This document shows positions 21,472 through 31,138 of a stretch of DNA of 64,000 nt, piece after piece. How positions within the stretch are numbered: position 1 is the stretch's first letter; each line of letters opens with the position of its first letter. Both the position numbers and the translations under genes were made by a program. The notes below the pieces were generated by a model. That model saw only the letters and a list, made by a program, of their open reading frames with translations, was not told the DNA's origin and did not search any database. The stretch comes from Saccharum officinarum (taxonomy: Eukaryota; Streptophyta; Magnoliopsida; Poales; Poaceae): contig CM036188.1 of NCBI GenBank assembly GCA_020631735.1, positions 12,318,214-12,382,213 on the forward strand, given 5' to 3'.

Positions 21472-23085
21472 GTTGTTACCAGCCTGACATTACTAGAATG
21501 CCCTAATCAACATGTGTTTCAGGAGCCAAATATCTTAAAGCAGTAGAGATATAGACCTGCAGATCACTTTATGAAACAAAAATGTATGAACACAACTTTT
21601 GCTGCATCAGGTCCTGCTATGCAGAGAATCTGTTATGCTTGCAATAGAAACGTGTTGCATGTATACAGAGAATCTGCAGGCAAACGATTGTACTCTTTTA
21701 TCAGCTACACAACAAGTATGATGCTAGTGTGGAGCAATCTAACATAACCATGTATATGCATCGTGAACTCAGGATAGATGAATAAAGTTATTATGATTCA
21801 TTACATTCAGTTTACTAATGGTAGAGTTTAACATGATACAACAAACCTAAGAAAATGTGATATTAGCACATGATAATCAATTCAGGCCTCGGTATTGTAA
21901 GTGCATACTGACTGAATTTCCACGTGCCCCATTCGTTGTCTCTCATGATAATGTGATCCAAGTTTGTTTGTGATCGAAACTACTGCACAACTTTTGAGTC
22001 ATTCACCATTACTTTGCTAATTAACTAATCAGGCTCATATTTAAACAGAAATAGTTGCATTGTCCAAAAAAGCTAGATATTATAGTATTATTAAACCAAC
22101 CACCAATCTCAACAAAAAGAGATCCTAAATTTGATCAATAGATAAGCATAAAAGACAATGAGGACAAGCAAATTGAAATAGAGAAGCCACATGTCAATGT
22201 ATTGAGTGAGGCAGGGAAAACTATCATCAGCTTCATCTAAGTACCCTCCGGAGAAAATGTATTCAGTTTGCTTGTGGGAGTCACTGTGACTACTGTTTTG
22301 CTATCACTACCCCTCCCCTGTTCAATCGCATAAATGCAGACCTGGGTAAAGGAAGCCACCTCTTTGGAGATCTTTTAAGTGATTAGCTTCATCTAAGCTA
22401 TAATTTCCAGTTAGCGAAAATGAAAGTACCAAATTTATGCAATTCCAGTTAGCACAAATTCCAGATGATCTTTACCCAAAAAGAAAAAGAGAGAGGGAGA
22501 GAACACCGCAGCTCTATAATCAACTGTAGTAATTACTGCAGTACAGTAGCACCCTCTCTTTCAGAAGGATTCAGCGACAGAGGCACTGACTATCAGCTAG
22601 ACAGAAACAATCCAAGAAACGGCAGACAATTTCGTCTCAGGGCAGCAGAGTTTGTCCTTTTGAGCATTCTACAGCCGCGATTACAGAGTTTCCCCAACCC
22701 CAATAGGAGCCAACCAACCAAAATGCCGTAGATTGAGAGCAGCTAGAGCGAATCGAAAGACGAGACGGACGGGAGAAACCCGGGCGGACGCATTGCGGTG
22801 GACGCGCGACGCCGCATCCATCGGCTCGCGCCGGCCGCCACAGTACGAACGGAGAGAAAGGGGAAATGGCTACGCAGAGGCAGCGGCGACGGGGGAGGGT
22901 AACTCACCGGCGTGTTGGTGCCGGTCGCCTGGACGCCTAAGCTTGAGCTGGGTGCGCGCGGCGCGGAGCAGGGAGTGACCTGCTGCGGCCGGAGCTAGGG
23001 CGGCGGCGGCAGCCGGTGCGGCCGTGCGGGGGGATGGTTTAGCGCAGGAGTGTGGGCCACCAGTCAATGCGGGTGGTGGTTTGCC
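21472..23085 (-). other. 5' leader, leader intron and promoter region of gene A
   Basis: On the minus strand, an acceptor (TAATGTCAG) lies about 12 bp before the ATG, ending near 21484. A donor CCG/GTGAGT lies at 22908/22907. The first exon from about 23080 to 22908 is GC-rich and non-coding. The intron of about 1.4 kb is similar to that of gene B, with shared blocks at 21490-21900, 21930-22350 and 22560-22700. This exon-intron model rests on splice motifs and paralogue comparison only. Confidence 0.6.
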
Positions 23086-23514
23086 TGCTTGCCATTGTTG
23101 ACTGTGCATTTTTTAAGCAGCACTGTTGAGTGTGCCGGAGCAAAGAGATGGCGACGGAAGCACCGGTACGGGCTAAACTCAAGCAGATCATCTAAAACTA
23201 ATTGTTTACTTCACTAATTGGTAGTATAACTAAAGTTTAGTCATGTTTTTTAAATACAATAACTCTTGAGTCTTGACAAAGATTAAAATTTTTTATTTAA
23301 ATACAATAAACTGTTGAGTCTTAAAAAATCCTTGTCTTTTTAATCTCTCACTTGTCTCTTCTTTCCGACACGCTACCTGGCTTGTAATCTCAGCCTCCAC
23401 CTCTGTACTAATCATCCATGTCATCCCCAGCAATGGCACCACGGCATCTGAGAGCATCCTGCAAAAGCTGCAAATGCTCTGTGTTTACTTCCTCAAAAAA
23501 AAAAAGTAATGTTT

Positions 23515-23732
23515 AAACAAAAGATTCCTCGTCACATCAAACTTGCGATACATGCATGGAGTACTAAATATAGATGAAATCAAAAATTAATTGTACAGCT
23601 TGGTTGTACTTTGCGAGACGAACGTTTTAAACCTAATTAGTCAACGGTTGGACACTATTTACCAAATAAAGCCAAAACGTGCTACAGTACTTTTTTATAC
23701 CTTTTCGCGGAACTAAACACACCCTAAATGAC
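23515..23732. mobile_element. Tourist-type MITE, left end eroded
   Basis: The right end GGAACTAAACACACCC followed by TAA, the internal ctcgtcacatc..cttgcgata, gcatggagtactaaatatag, gcgagacgaa, cctaattagtc and gtgctacagtac blocks, and their order are those of a very common grass Tourist element. The left terminus is not recognisable. Confidence 0.7.
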
Positions 23733-23734
23733 AA

Positions 23735-24599
23735 AAAGACACTACACACTACTTCTGGAGAGAGAGAGAAAAACACAAGCCAATGGGTTTCTACGTAGAG
23801 AGAGAAAATAGTTAGATCAGTAGCAAATAAAGCAATGTAGCCTACAGTGCATGGAAGACAGCTTTAGCCATCTTTTATTTACATGACCGCTAACTTTTGA
23901 TTGAGACCATTAGCTCTAGAAGCCGGCATAGGGGGCTTTAGGGCACGCCCAACGCTAGCTACAACTACGTACTGCCCCAGCTGTCCAGGGATGCAAGCAG
24001 ATACCAGAGCCATACATCTCCCATCGCCGACAACAAGAGATGCTTTTTTTTGTTAGAGTGCATGGAGCAGCCTTTCAGAGGGAAGAGGTGAACAGCGGTT
24101 GTGGTCCCGTACTATGAAGGCTATCGTTTCATCCCACAACGACCTCAAAGCTACTTCCAGCTTTTGTCAGAGCATGCCACCGCCGCTCCTGGAGGAGACT
24201 CTGAGGGACTACGAGGCCACTACTAGTCATGACGTGGATGAACAGTGCATATGTGGCAGTTGGGACAGCACGCCACGGTGGTTTGTTGGGGAAGCCCTTA
24301 GAGGGAAATCTTTTATCATCTCCTTCCCATGGTTTGCGCATACCCTGTTCACTTCGCTGAAATTTAACTTATGCTGATTTGTTGTTAGAGAAAAACACTA
24401 TTCGTTCGTTGAAAAGTACTGCTGAAGTAGTTGTTTGTTTCTGGTAGTAGCTTGCTGCTTATCTTTGTCACTAAAATAGTGTAGATTTGCTTGAGTTTTG
24501 CCTTTAGCTAGTTGTCAACTTACTTTTTAGCTTTGCTACTAGACTTCTATATGCCTTGCTCTTGCTTGGCTTGCTTAGTGCTTATTAGGACTTCTTTTT
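23735..24599. other. Intergenic, no gene recognised
   Basis: An open plus-strand frame at 24099-24377 (92 codons) has no family features and no support as a gene. The rest is AT-rich. Confidence 0.45.
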
Positions 24600-25994
24600 A
24601 GATAAGGGAACAAAGAGTGCCTATTAGGACTTTTTTTAGACTAGCAAACATGCTCGTACGTTGCAACGGGAGAACAATTTATTGCATTGTCGGTGGCACG
24701 AGCAGAGACGGTTTCATACTCAGCAAGTTACAAATAAGAAGTTGCTAAATTTTTCTCATACCAACTTTCCACATTCAATAGCAAGTTGTTTCCTTCTCTC
24801 TTCAGTTTTTTCTTCACGTGTGTATTTTCTTTGTCCCAGCCCCTTATATTGATTCAGGTCAAGCACGGGCACCGTCAACCTGCCACCAGGTACTGACTCG
24901 CTAGATGTGGTCGCGCCATTTAGGGTGGGGTGGGGGTTGCAATTGCACTTGGCCGATGCTAGCTTTCCTAGGGCTGCCCTTAGCCGCCAGCTAGCCACTA
25001 GTTATGGCTGGATTTGGTCTCTGACAACCCTCCAATTACCCAAACCAAGTTAAGTCGCCGCCATTGGCTCATACTCAATCATCTTTATACGTGAGTTGTT
25101 CTAACTCGTATAAGCACGGATCATGAGTCCGGATCATATATACACAATCCATTACATCTTGGAATCAAACTCCATATCGCGCTAGACGTGAGCTGTTCTA
25201 ATTCGCACGAGCACGGTTATATAAGTTTGGACAAAAGAAACTACACTATCGGGTAGTTAGGGAAGCGGACAAAAAAAAGGGATAGAATTTTGGCTCTTTA
25301 ATTAATAAAATATCAGGAATAGGTATATCCAGAAGGCGTAAAAAATTGTAGCACGGTGAGAGTAGAAATAGATATAGATAAAAATTTCAGCAAATTAATT
25401 ACATAAAAGCATAGATATAGATACATCAAAATCTTTATACTAAAGCATATTATACTATATATGTTTACAGTATAGCCCAGTCAAAGGGAGTGTAAAAAAA
25501 CTGGTTTGGTATTTTTGTGATTTTTTATGATTTTTAGAATTCCTAAATGGTTTAAAAGAAAAGAAAACATAAAAGAAAGAAAAAGGGCTACTGTGCAGCT
25601 GGGCCATGGGCTTCGGCCTAGCCCACAGCGCAGCCAGCCCAACCTGGATCGAATCCAAGGCCCACCACAACAGGCCCAAGCGAAAAAATAAACAATAAAA
25701 AAAAGGAATTTTGGCATCAGGAAGTCTAAATTTGTTTCTAAAACCGTTAAAGCCCTTCCACTATATCTTTGTATCTGGAACCCCATTATTTCTTTCTAAT
25801 TCCTCCTTCAACCCCTTCCACCGAGCGCGACTTCGAAAATTAACATGGATTACCCGATATAAAAAGCAGAATCCAAATAGAGATTAGAGTTGGACGAAAA
25901 AATTATGGCAGAAATTTTGATCTTTTATTATTAGGTATAGAGTTATTATTATATTAGGTATAGATAAGGGAATAAAGAGTGTTTATTAGGACTT
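24600..25994. repeat. ~1.33-kb unclassified insertion between 33-bp direct repeats
   Basis: The direct repeats at 24600-24632 and 25962-25994 (agataaggga...attaggactt) differ at about 3 positions. Between them lies AT-rich DNA that starts near a gctcgtacgttgcaacggg motif common in grass repeats and ends with repeated ttaggtatag. No terminal inverted repeat or coding sequence is evident. A shorter third copy of tattaggactt precedes the left repeat at 24583-24593. It could be a recombination-derived duplication or an unclassified element. Confidence 0.45.
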
Positions 25995-26152
25995 ACCTTT
26001 GTTATTAATCTTGTTCATAATTTTATTTGTGTCCTGACGCATTTTCTAAATAGACTGTTTATCCCTCGAACTAGCAAGTGATGCTTTCACCGTACACCGG
26101 AGGGACGCCTCGTTTGGCTGTGCCCACTGAGCTGCCTCACCTCGGTCGTGTG

Positions 26153-26934
26153 TCAGGCTGGGCGTTCGGTCATGACCGAAAATTCGGGTCGGTTTCTTCG
26201 GTCTTTTTTTACTTCGGTCCATGGAAATCGCAAACCGAAGTGTTGCCCAAGAAAACAAGAACCGACAGATCGGTCTTCGGTCTTCTAATTCGGTTCTTCG
26301 GTTGTAACCGAGCAAGACCGACAACGAAGAAAACTAGGCAAGGATGACTGCTCGAGAGAGGAGGAGAGGGAGTGGGCAGCGCTGGCCAGCAAGAGAAGGG
26401 GCAGCGCCCTCAGCATTCCTCACCCGAGAGCAACAGCGATGCCCTCGGGCTCCACCGGCCGAGCAGTGGTGGGCTGGTGGCGCCCCCGGCCTTCCCTGTC
26501 CGAGCAGCGGCGGCGCCCTCCGGCCTCGCTCGTCCAAGAGCAGCAGGCGCCCCTCGTCGTTGAGTCAGCCAAAGCAGCAGCAACCGCCGGCGCCCATTTG
26601 AGTAGTACTTGGCCGTGAGAGAGCAAAGAGAGATGAGATAGGATAGCAGTAATGAATGGGAGACAGACCCACGTGATTGAGAGAGATAGACATGAGACGG
26701 GAGACAGATGGATGAATGAAAGGATAAGGTTCTGAGTCTTCTGACGTTCTCTGCCTTGGTCTGTTCGGGTAAATCGGTTAACCAATGCAGATGACCGAGT
26801 ACCCGATATCACAATCGGTTTTCAACAACTCGAAACCGAACAAAGGACCGAGGACCGAATGTTCGGTCTGTTCGGTCTCGGTCTCGGTCCGTTCGGGTTC
26901 GGTCTTCGGTCTCGGGTTTTTCTGCCCAGACTGA
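26153..26934. mobile_element. hAT-type nonautonomous element with TTCGGTC arms and GC-rich core
   Basis: Perfect 8-bp duplications gtcgtgtg at 26145-26152 and 26935-26942. Termini TCAGGCTGGGCG and, on the other strand, TCAGTCTGGGCA. Both arms consist of iterated TTCGGTC/GACCGAA. The core at about 26340-26600 is GC-rich and unlike the arms, possibly captured sequence. It encodes nothing I recognise. Confidence 0.9.
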
Positions 26935-27157
26935 GTCGTGTGCCGCCGCTTCGCTCGTAGGGCCTACATGCTGGCAGGCCACCTCACCACACTGTGCTCG
27001 TTGTGCCGCTTGCCGCCCTCCACACCCCTGCCACGCGCTGCAATCGCTCATGAGGCCGTGACGTGAACAAACTGGGAGAAGATGTGGATGAGCACGTGAG
27101 AGAAGAGGTTAAAATTTATTAGACGCCATACAAAGAAATGATGCATTGTATGGTGTA

Positions 27158-27401
27158 CTCCCTCCTGAATATATATCGTTTTCGCTTCTCGAGAAACAAT
27201 TTTGACTAAATATATATTAAAAAATATTAATATTAAAAACATTAATATTTATGGTATATAATTAATATTATTGGAAAGATCTTTGAATCTGGTTTTTTAA
27301 AAAATTTATTTAGAAATACAATGTTGCATGTATTTTCTATAAATCGAGTCAAACTTGCGGCACACGTACCAATGACGACAGTTATTTATGGACGGAGGGA
27401 G
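27158..27401. mobile_element. Stowaway MITE (Tc1/mariner type)
   Basis: Termini CTCCCTCC and GGACGGAGGGAG, flanked by TA on both sides (27156-27157 and 27402-27403), with an AT-rich 244-bp interior. These are the defining features of Stowaway elements. Confidence 0.9.
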
Positions 27402-27479
27402 TAGTTTTTAGAAGCATTGTCTTGTTGACGTGTCAGTTATAGAAACCATTCACTGATTTTAGGGTTGGGACTACCCCTA

Positions 27480-28189
27480 GAGCATCTCCAATAGGCTACC
27501 TAAACAGAGCCCCTACTCTATTTCCAGTAGTGGAGCAAAAAATCCAGTTGTACCATACTACCTACTAGGACCCCCTATTTTTATTGGCCTCATATTTTTC
27601 TCCTGCCACCATCCACTTCTGCTAGCCCACCAGATGGGCACCTAAAATATTTGTTCATATGTTTCCACTCTCGCGGTCGCACGGTCAAGCCCGCGCGCGG
27701 CTCTTTCCCTGCTGCCACCCCCAAGCAGAGGTCACCTTTGGGCCCTTCCATCATCGTCTCTCTCATCTTTTCTCCGTCTCCTCTCGCCTTCTCAAAGCCT
27801 GACGACCCTCGACCACCAGCGCGTGGTCCGAGCACGAGGCCTTCTCCACTAGCGTCGGTCCCTCATCTGGATCGATGCCGCCTACTCGCGAGGACTGACG
27901 CCACCTCGAGAATGGCCTCCTCCTCCTCTCCCCGTTAGGTGCCACTACAATCGGATCCTCCCTTCCTCGTCGACGGTGACCTCGCGGATGGCCGAGTCCC
28001 CATCTCGAGGAGGAAGATGGCATGCAGGTCACACACGTCATTGACTGCTTGAATGAATTTGAGAGGTTTAGGTAGTATTATTGTTGAAGTTGAAAGCAAA
28101 AAAAAAAAACAGGTGGTATCAAAATAGATGACTACCCAAACAGGTAAGTAGGAGACCTGTTTTAGGTAGTCCTGCTCGAGATACTCTTG
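27480..28189. mobile_element. MITE-like element with GAGCATCTCC termini
   Basis: Imperfect inverted termini of about 30 bp: agcatctccaataggctacc on the left against agtatctcgagcaggactac on the right (other strand). Both are flanked by cta. The 710-bp interior includes a GC-rich block (27680-28000) with no recognised protein. Confidence 0.5.
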
Positions 28190-28319
28190 CTAGCAACAAC
28201 GCTCCTTTGATTCAAATAGGGCTAGCATTTGAGCAGTGACATCCAAAATATATTTATTTACATGGTACCGTGCTTTCTGTTTTGCCTCCCAGCTATGGAA
28301 GTTATATCCCCCTCACGAC

Positions 28320-28402
28320 TAGGGATGCAAGTGCGTTGTCCCACGAGCCCGTAGAATTAAGCCTATATGCGGATTAGTGAACCAACCCACTTGCATTCTC
28401 TA
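28320..28402. mobile_element. 83-bp hAT-type MITE
   Basis: Termini TAGGGATGCAAGTG and, on the other strand, TAGAGAATGCAAGTG. The flanks ctcacgac and ctcacgtt match at 6 of 8 positions. It is non-coding and among the shortest elements in the window. Confidence 0.6.
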
Positions 28403-28761
28403 CTCACGTTAATTAAATTGTCTTTCCAACAAAAAACCACAGCTCCATGAAGATGGTGATATCATACATTCAAGAGACCATTTTTTTTTAGCAAATTCAA
28501 GAGACCACTTGAGCAAAGCATGTAGTGGGTATTGGACATTAAGATCGATCCGCTTGTGGCCCAGAGCAGGAGTGAAAATTAAAAGCGTGATTGGTTGGGC
28601 CAGTGGCCCACCCAGGCCCTCGAGTTGCAGCTTCTGGTTATTGCATCCTGTGTTGCATCTTGTGTACTTCTCTAACAGGCAACCAAACAACCAATAAACC
28701 TAGGATTACCCTATATCCCTAACTAAACAAAAAAAGATTCCTCCTTTTCACCATCGATTGA

Positions 28762-30008
28762 AATAACAGAGATCCTAGCGCCTATGTCCAGACAAAAGCG
28801 TGTGTTTAGACGCCCACACCACCTTCATCATGTGCGCCCGCAAAAAAGGCTGCGCCTATTGTTCCTTCTCCTGCCCCCTCCTCTCTCTCTGCGACTGCAA
28901 GTCCGGACGCTCGCGTGCCCGCGGGAAACGCCGCGCCCGCCACTCCTTCCCCCTGACCCCTCCTCTATCTCTAGGCGGGCAAGACCCAAGAGCCAGCATG
29001 AGGACGAGCACTCCCTGTCCACAAGATTGCATTGGGAGCCCCGTTAGCCGGCCCATGGCTCACCGCGCCCCATCCCTTGGCACCCAGGTCGTGCCCCCTA
29101 GGACTCTCTACCTCTGAAACACGAAACACTTGGATGCAACATACGATTGAAGCAGATGAAACATTTGGAACATACAATTGCAACATGTGTGTGAAACATA
29201 TGCAACATCTAGATAAAACACTTGCAAATTGCAACATTAAAACACTTATTGCAACATAAGACCGAAACAGCTGAAACATTTCGAATAAACTCTTGCAACA
29301 TAGGTGTAAAATATATGCAATATCCAGATAAAAACGGCTTGCAACATACGTCTGAAACAGATGAAACATTTTGAACAAACGCTTGCAACATGCCTCTAAA
29401 ACATTTACAACATCCCGATCTATTTTTGCAACATCCATACGAAACACCTGCAACATAACTCTGAAACATCTAAAACACTTGAAACATACATTTACAACAT
29501 ATGAGAGAGGAGGTCGAGGCCGGTCCGATTGATTTCGGCCTCAGGGTACGAGCACCACCAGCATGGCCCACGCTCATGGGTGCACTTGGCTCGCCCGATG
29601 ACCGACCTGAGGTCCGCAATGGCACCACGAGCACCAGCAGAGGCAGCGCGGCGCGCCCGACAATGCGGGAGCGAGCGGCTCGAGTGGGCGCGCGGTAGGT
29701 TGGGACTGCAGGAGCAAGGAGCGAGAGACGCTGGTGGGCGCTCGCGATGGGCAGGAACGAGAAGCGAACACCATAGTGTGGGCGCGTGCAGGAGATGACT
29801 GCGGCGGCAAATGCGGAGTGGGACGGGTATATGGCCGCACGGCGCCGTGAAGCGTGCGATGGAGTAGATATTTTTAAGAGAGAGACGTGAGATACGTAAA
29901 GAGGAGGCAGGCTTGGTGAGCCGCGCAGAGCCCGGAAGGCCACCCCTGAGCATTACCGTTAAAATAATGGCACGCAGGGGACCGCCGCACCATAAACCTA
30001 GCATCTCA
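28762..30008. mobile_element. MULE-like element with a TGCAACAT/TGAAACA array
   Basis: A 10-bp direct repeat catcgattga flanks the element at 28752-28761 and 30009-30018. Near the ends, GAGATCCTAG (left) and CTAGCATCTC (right) form an inverted pair, though the left one is 7 bp in from the duplication. The interior has a GC-rich left part and the degenerate array at 29115-29500. A duplication of 9-10 bp suggests Mutator-like transposition. A 161-codon minus-strand frame over the array looks compositional and no transposase is present. Confidence 0.5.
29115..29500. repeat. Degenerate array of TGCAACAT and TGAAACA motifs
   Basis: Alternating gcaacat and gaaaca words at spacings of about 20-30 bp through nearly 400 bp. 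The same array, in reverse orientation (ATGTTGC, TGTTTCA), occurs at 38370-38770. Confidence 0.8.
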
Positions 30009-30018
30009 CATCGATTGA

Positions 30019-30519
30019 CACTAATCCCAAGCATCCTGATCAGTGGATTATCCGACCAAATGCCGAATTAGGCAGCACTAACCCTTCCATCACGACTAAT
30101 GAAAAAAGAAAATCTTGATCGCAACGATTGGCAAATGTGTGATCTGAGGCCATTAACCTAGGCCAGACGCGCGCGAGCGATCCAAGAAAGGAAGGGGCAA
30201 TTAATTAAGTGCAATGGCAACGGGAACAGGAACAGGGGCTGGGCAACAACCTGTGACTATTTCAGTTAGCTCAAATTTCTTCTTCCAAGTCTCGTTCCTT
30301 TCAATTACTTCAAGGTTAACCATTCAGCACACAGGACATAAGAGAAGGCCTGGTAATAAATAGACAAACACAATTAATCTGCCTACAGGACCTGCCCTTG
30401 GTTATTACAGAATAGCAGTTAACAGGATGCCTCTACATTAAGCTGACATATCAAGACACAGTAATAATCCTAAAGAGTTCAGTTCTACTATTCCGAGAGT
30501 CTGCTACGACTATCACAAT
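30019..30519. other. Intergenic, nothing recognised
   Basis: No gene or element that I can support. The DUF3444 relic begins just to the right. Confidence 0.5.
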
Positions 30520-30725
30520 TCACCGGATGAGGGTGTTCCCACCCCTTTCTTCAGCAGGTGGAAAGAGGCTACGAGGTGGGAGAACCTCAATTTCTCTCCA
30601 GAAAATGCTTCCAGGCCACCCTGCCCCTGTCAGGTTTTAACACAGATATGTAACAGCGAACTTGAAGGATCATAGTAAGGTTTGTGCTAACTTCAGATGC
30701 ATGTGCAAGCCAAATCAAATGCCCA
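30520..30725 (-). pseudogene. Remnant of a fourth DUF3444 C-terminal domain
   Basis: Minus-strand translation gives VSTNLTMILQVRCYISVLKP, then, after a stop and a frame change, LRFSHLVASFHLLKKG. These align with the C-terminal block of genes B and C (AS/GTKLT.L.QV.GYR.VF.PD and LRFSH.IP.F.LT). Only about 70 residues are recognisable. It lies 0.4 kb past the gene B stop codon, so it is a decayed extra cluster member or a leftover of an earlier tandem copy. Confidence 0.7.
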
Positions 30726-31138
30726 GATCACAGTTCCATTGAACGGTGAAACAACAGTACAGCGGTAAGGTAATGCAGTCCAACAACAGTAACTGGGATG
30801 ACTTCAGTTTAGTCTTTGAGCACATAATACAAGTGAGGAGCCTGGTAAAGAGTAATTACTGGCTGCAAGCAGCAGTGCGTTAACACAAAAGTACCAGTGA
30901 ATATAGGGCCTGCCCTTAATTACAGTGCCGATTGAAGAGCAAGGAAGCCCTCCAATTGACATGTTGGCATGGTTCTGTTCTAGCATTCAGTAAGACTAAA
31001 CTGACTGGAATATATGTACACCGACAGGTTTCGATAGGAGAACATATATAAAATACAATAATCCTACAGTGAGATTCAGGTCCAATTCTACTAACACAAT
31101 CAGCTACAGCGTTAGTTTCCAAAGATTAGACACGTACG

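Noticed and set aside
24099..24377. A 92-codon plus-strand frame
   Set aside because: No domain, no neighbouring exon or promoter signal, and composition like the flanks.
28971..29456. A 161-codon minus-strand Cys/Leu/Phe-rich frame
   Set aside because: It lies on the TGCAACAT/TGAAACA array, so its residues (CC, LF, FQ repeats) are translated repeat words, not a protein family.
29115..29500. CRISPR-like look of regularly spaced short words
   Set aside because: Units are degenerate, spacers are not unique fixed-length sequences, and the genome is a plant nuclear one.
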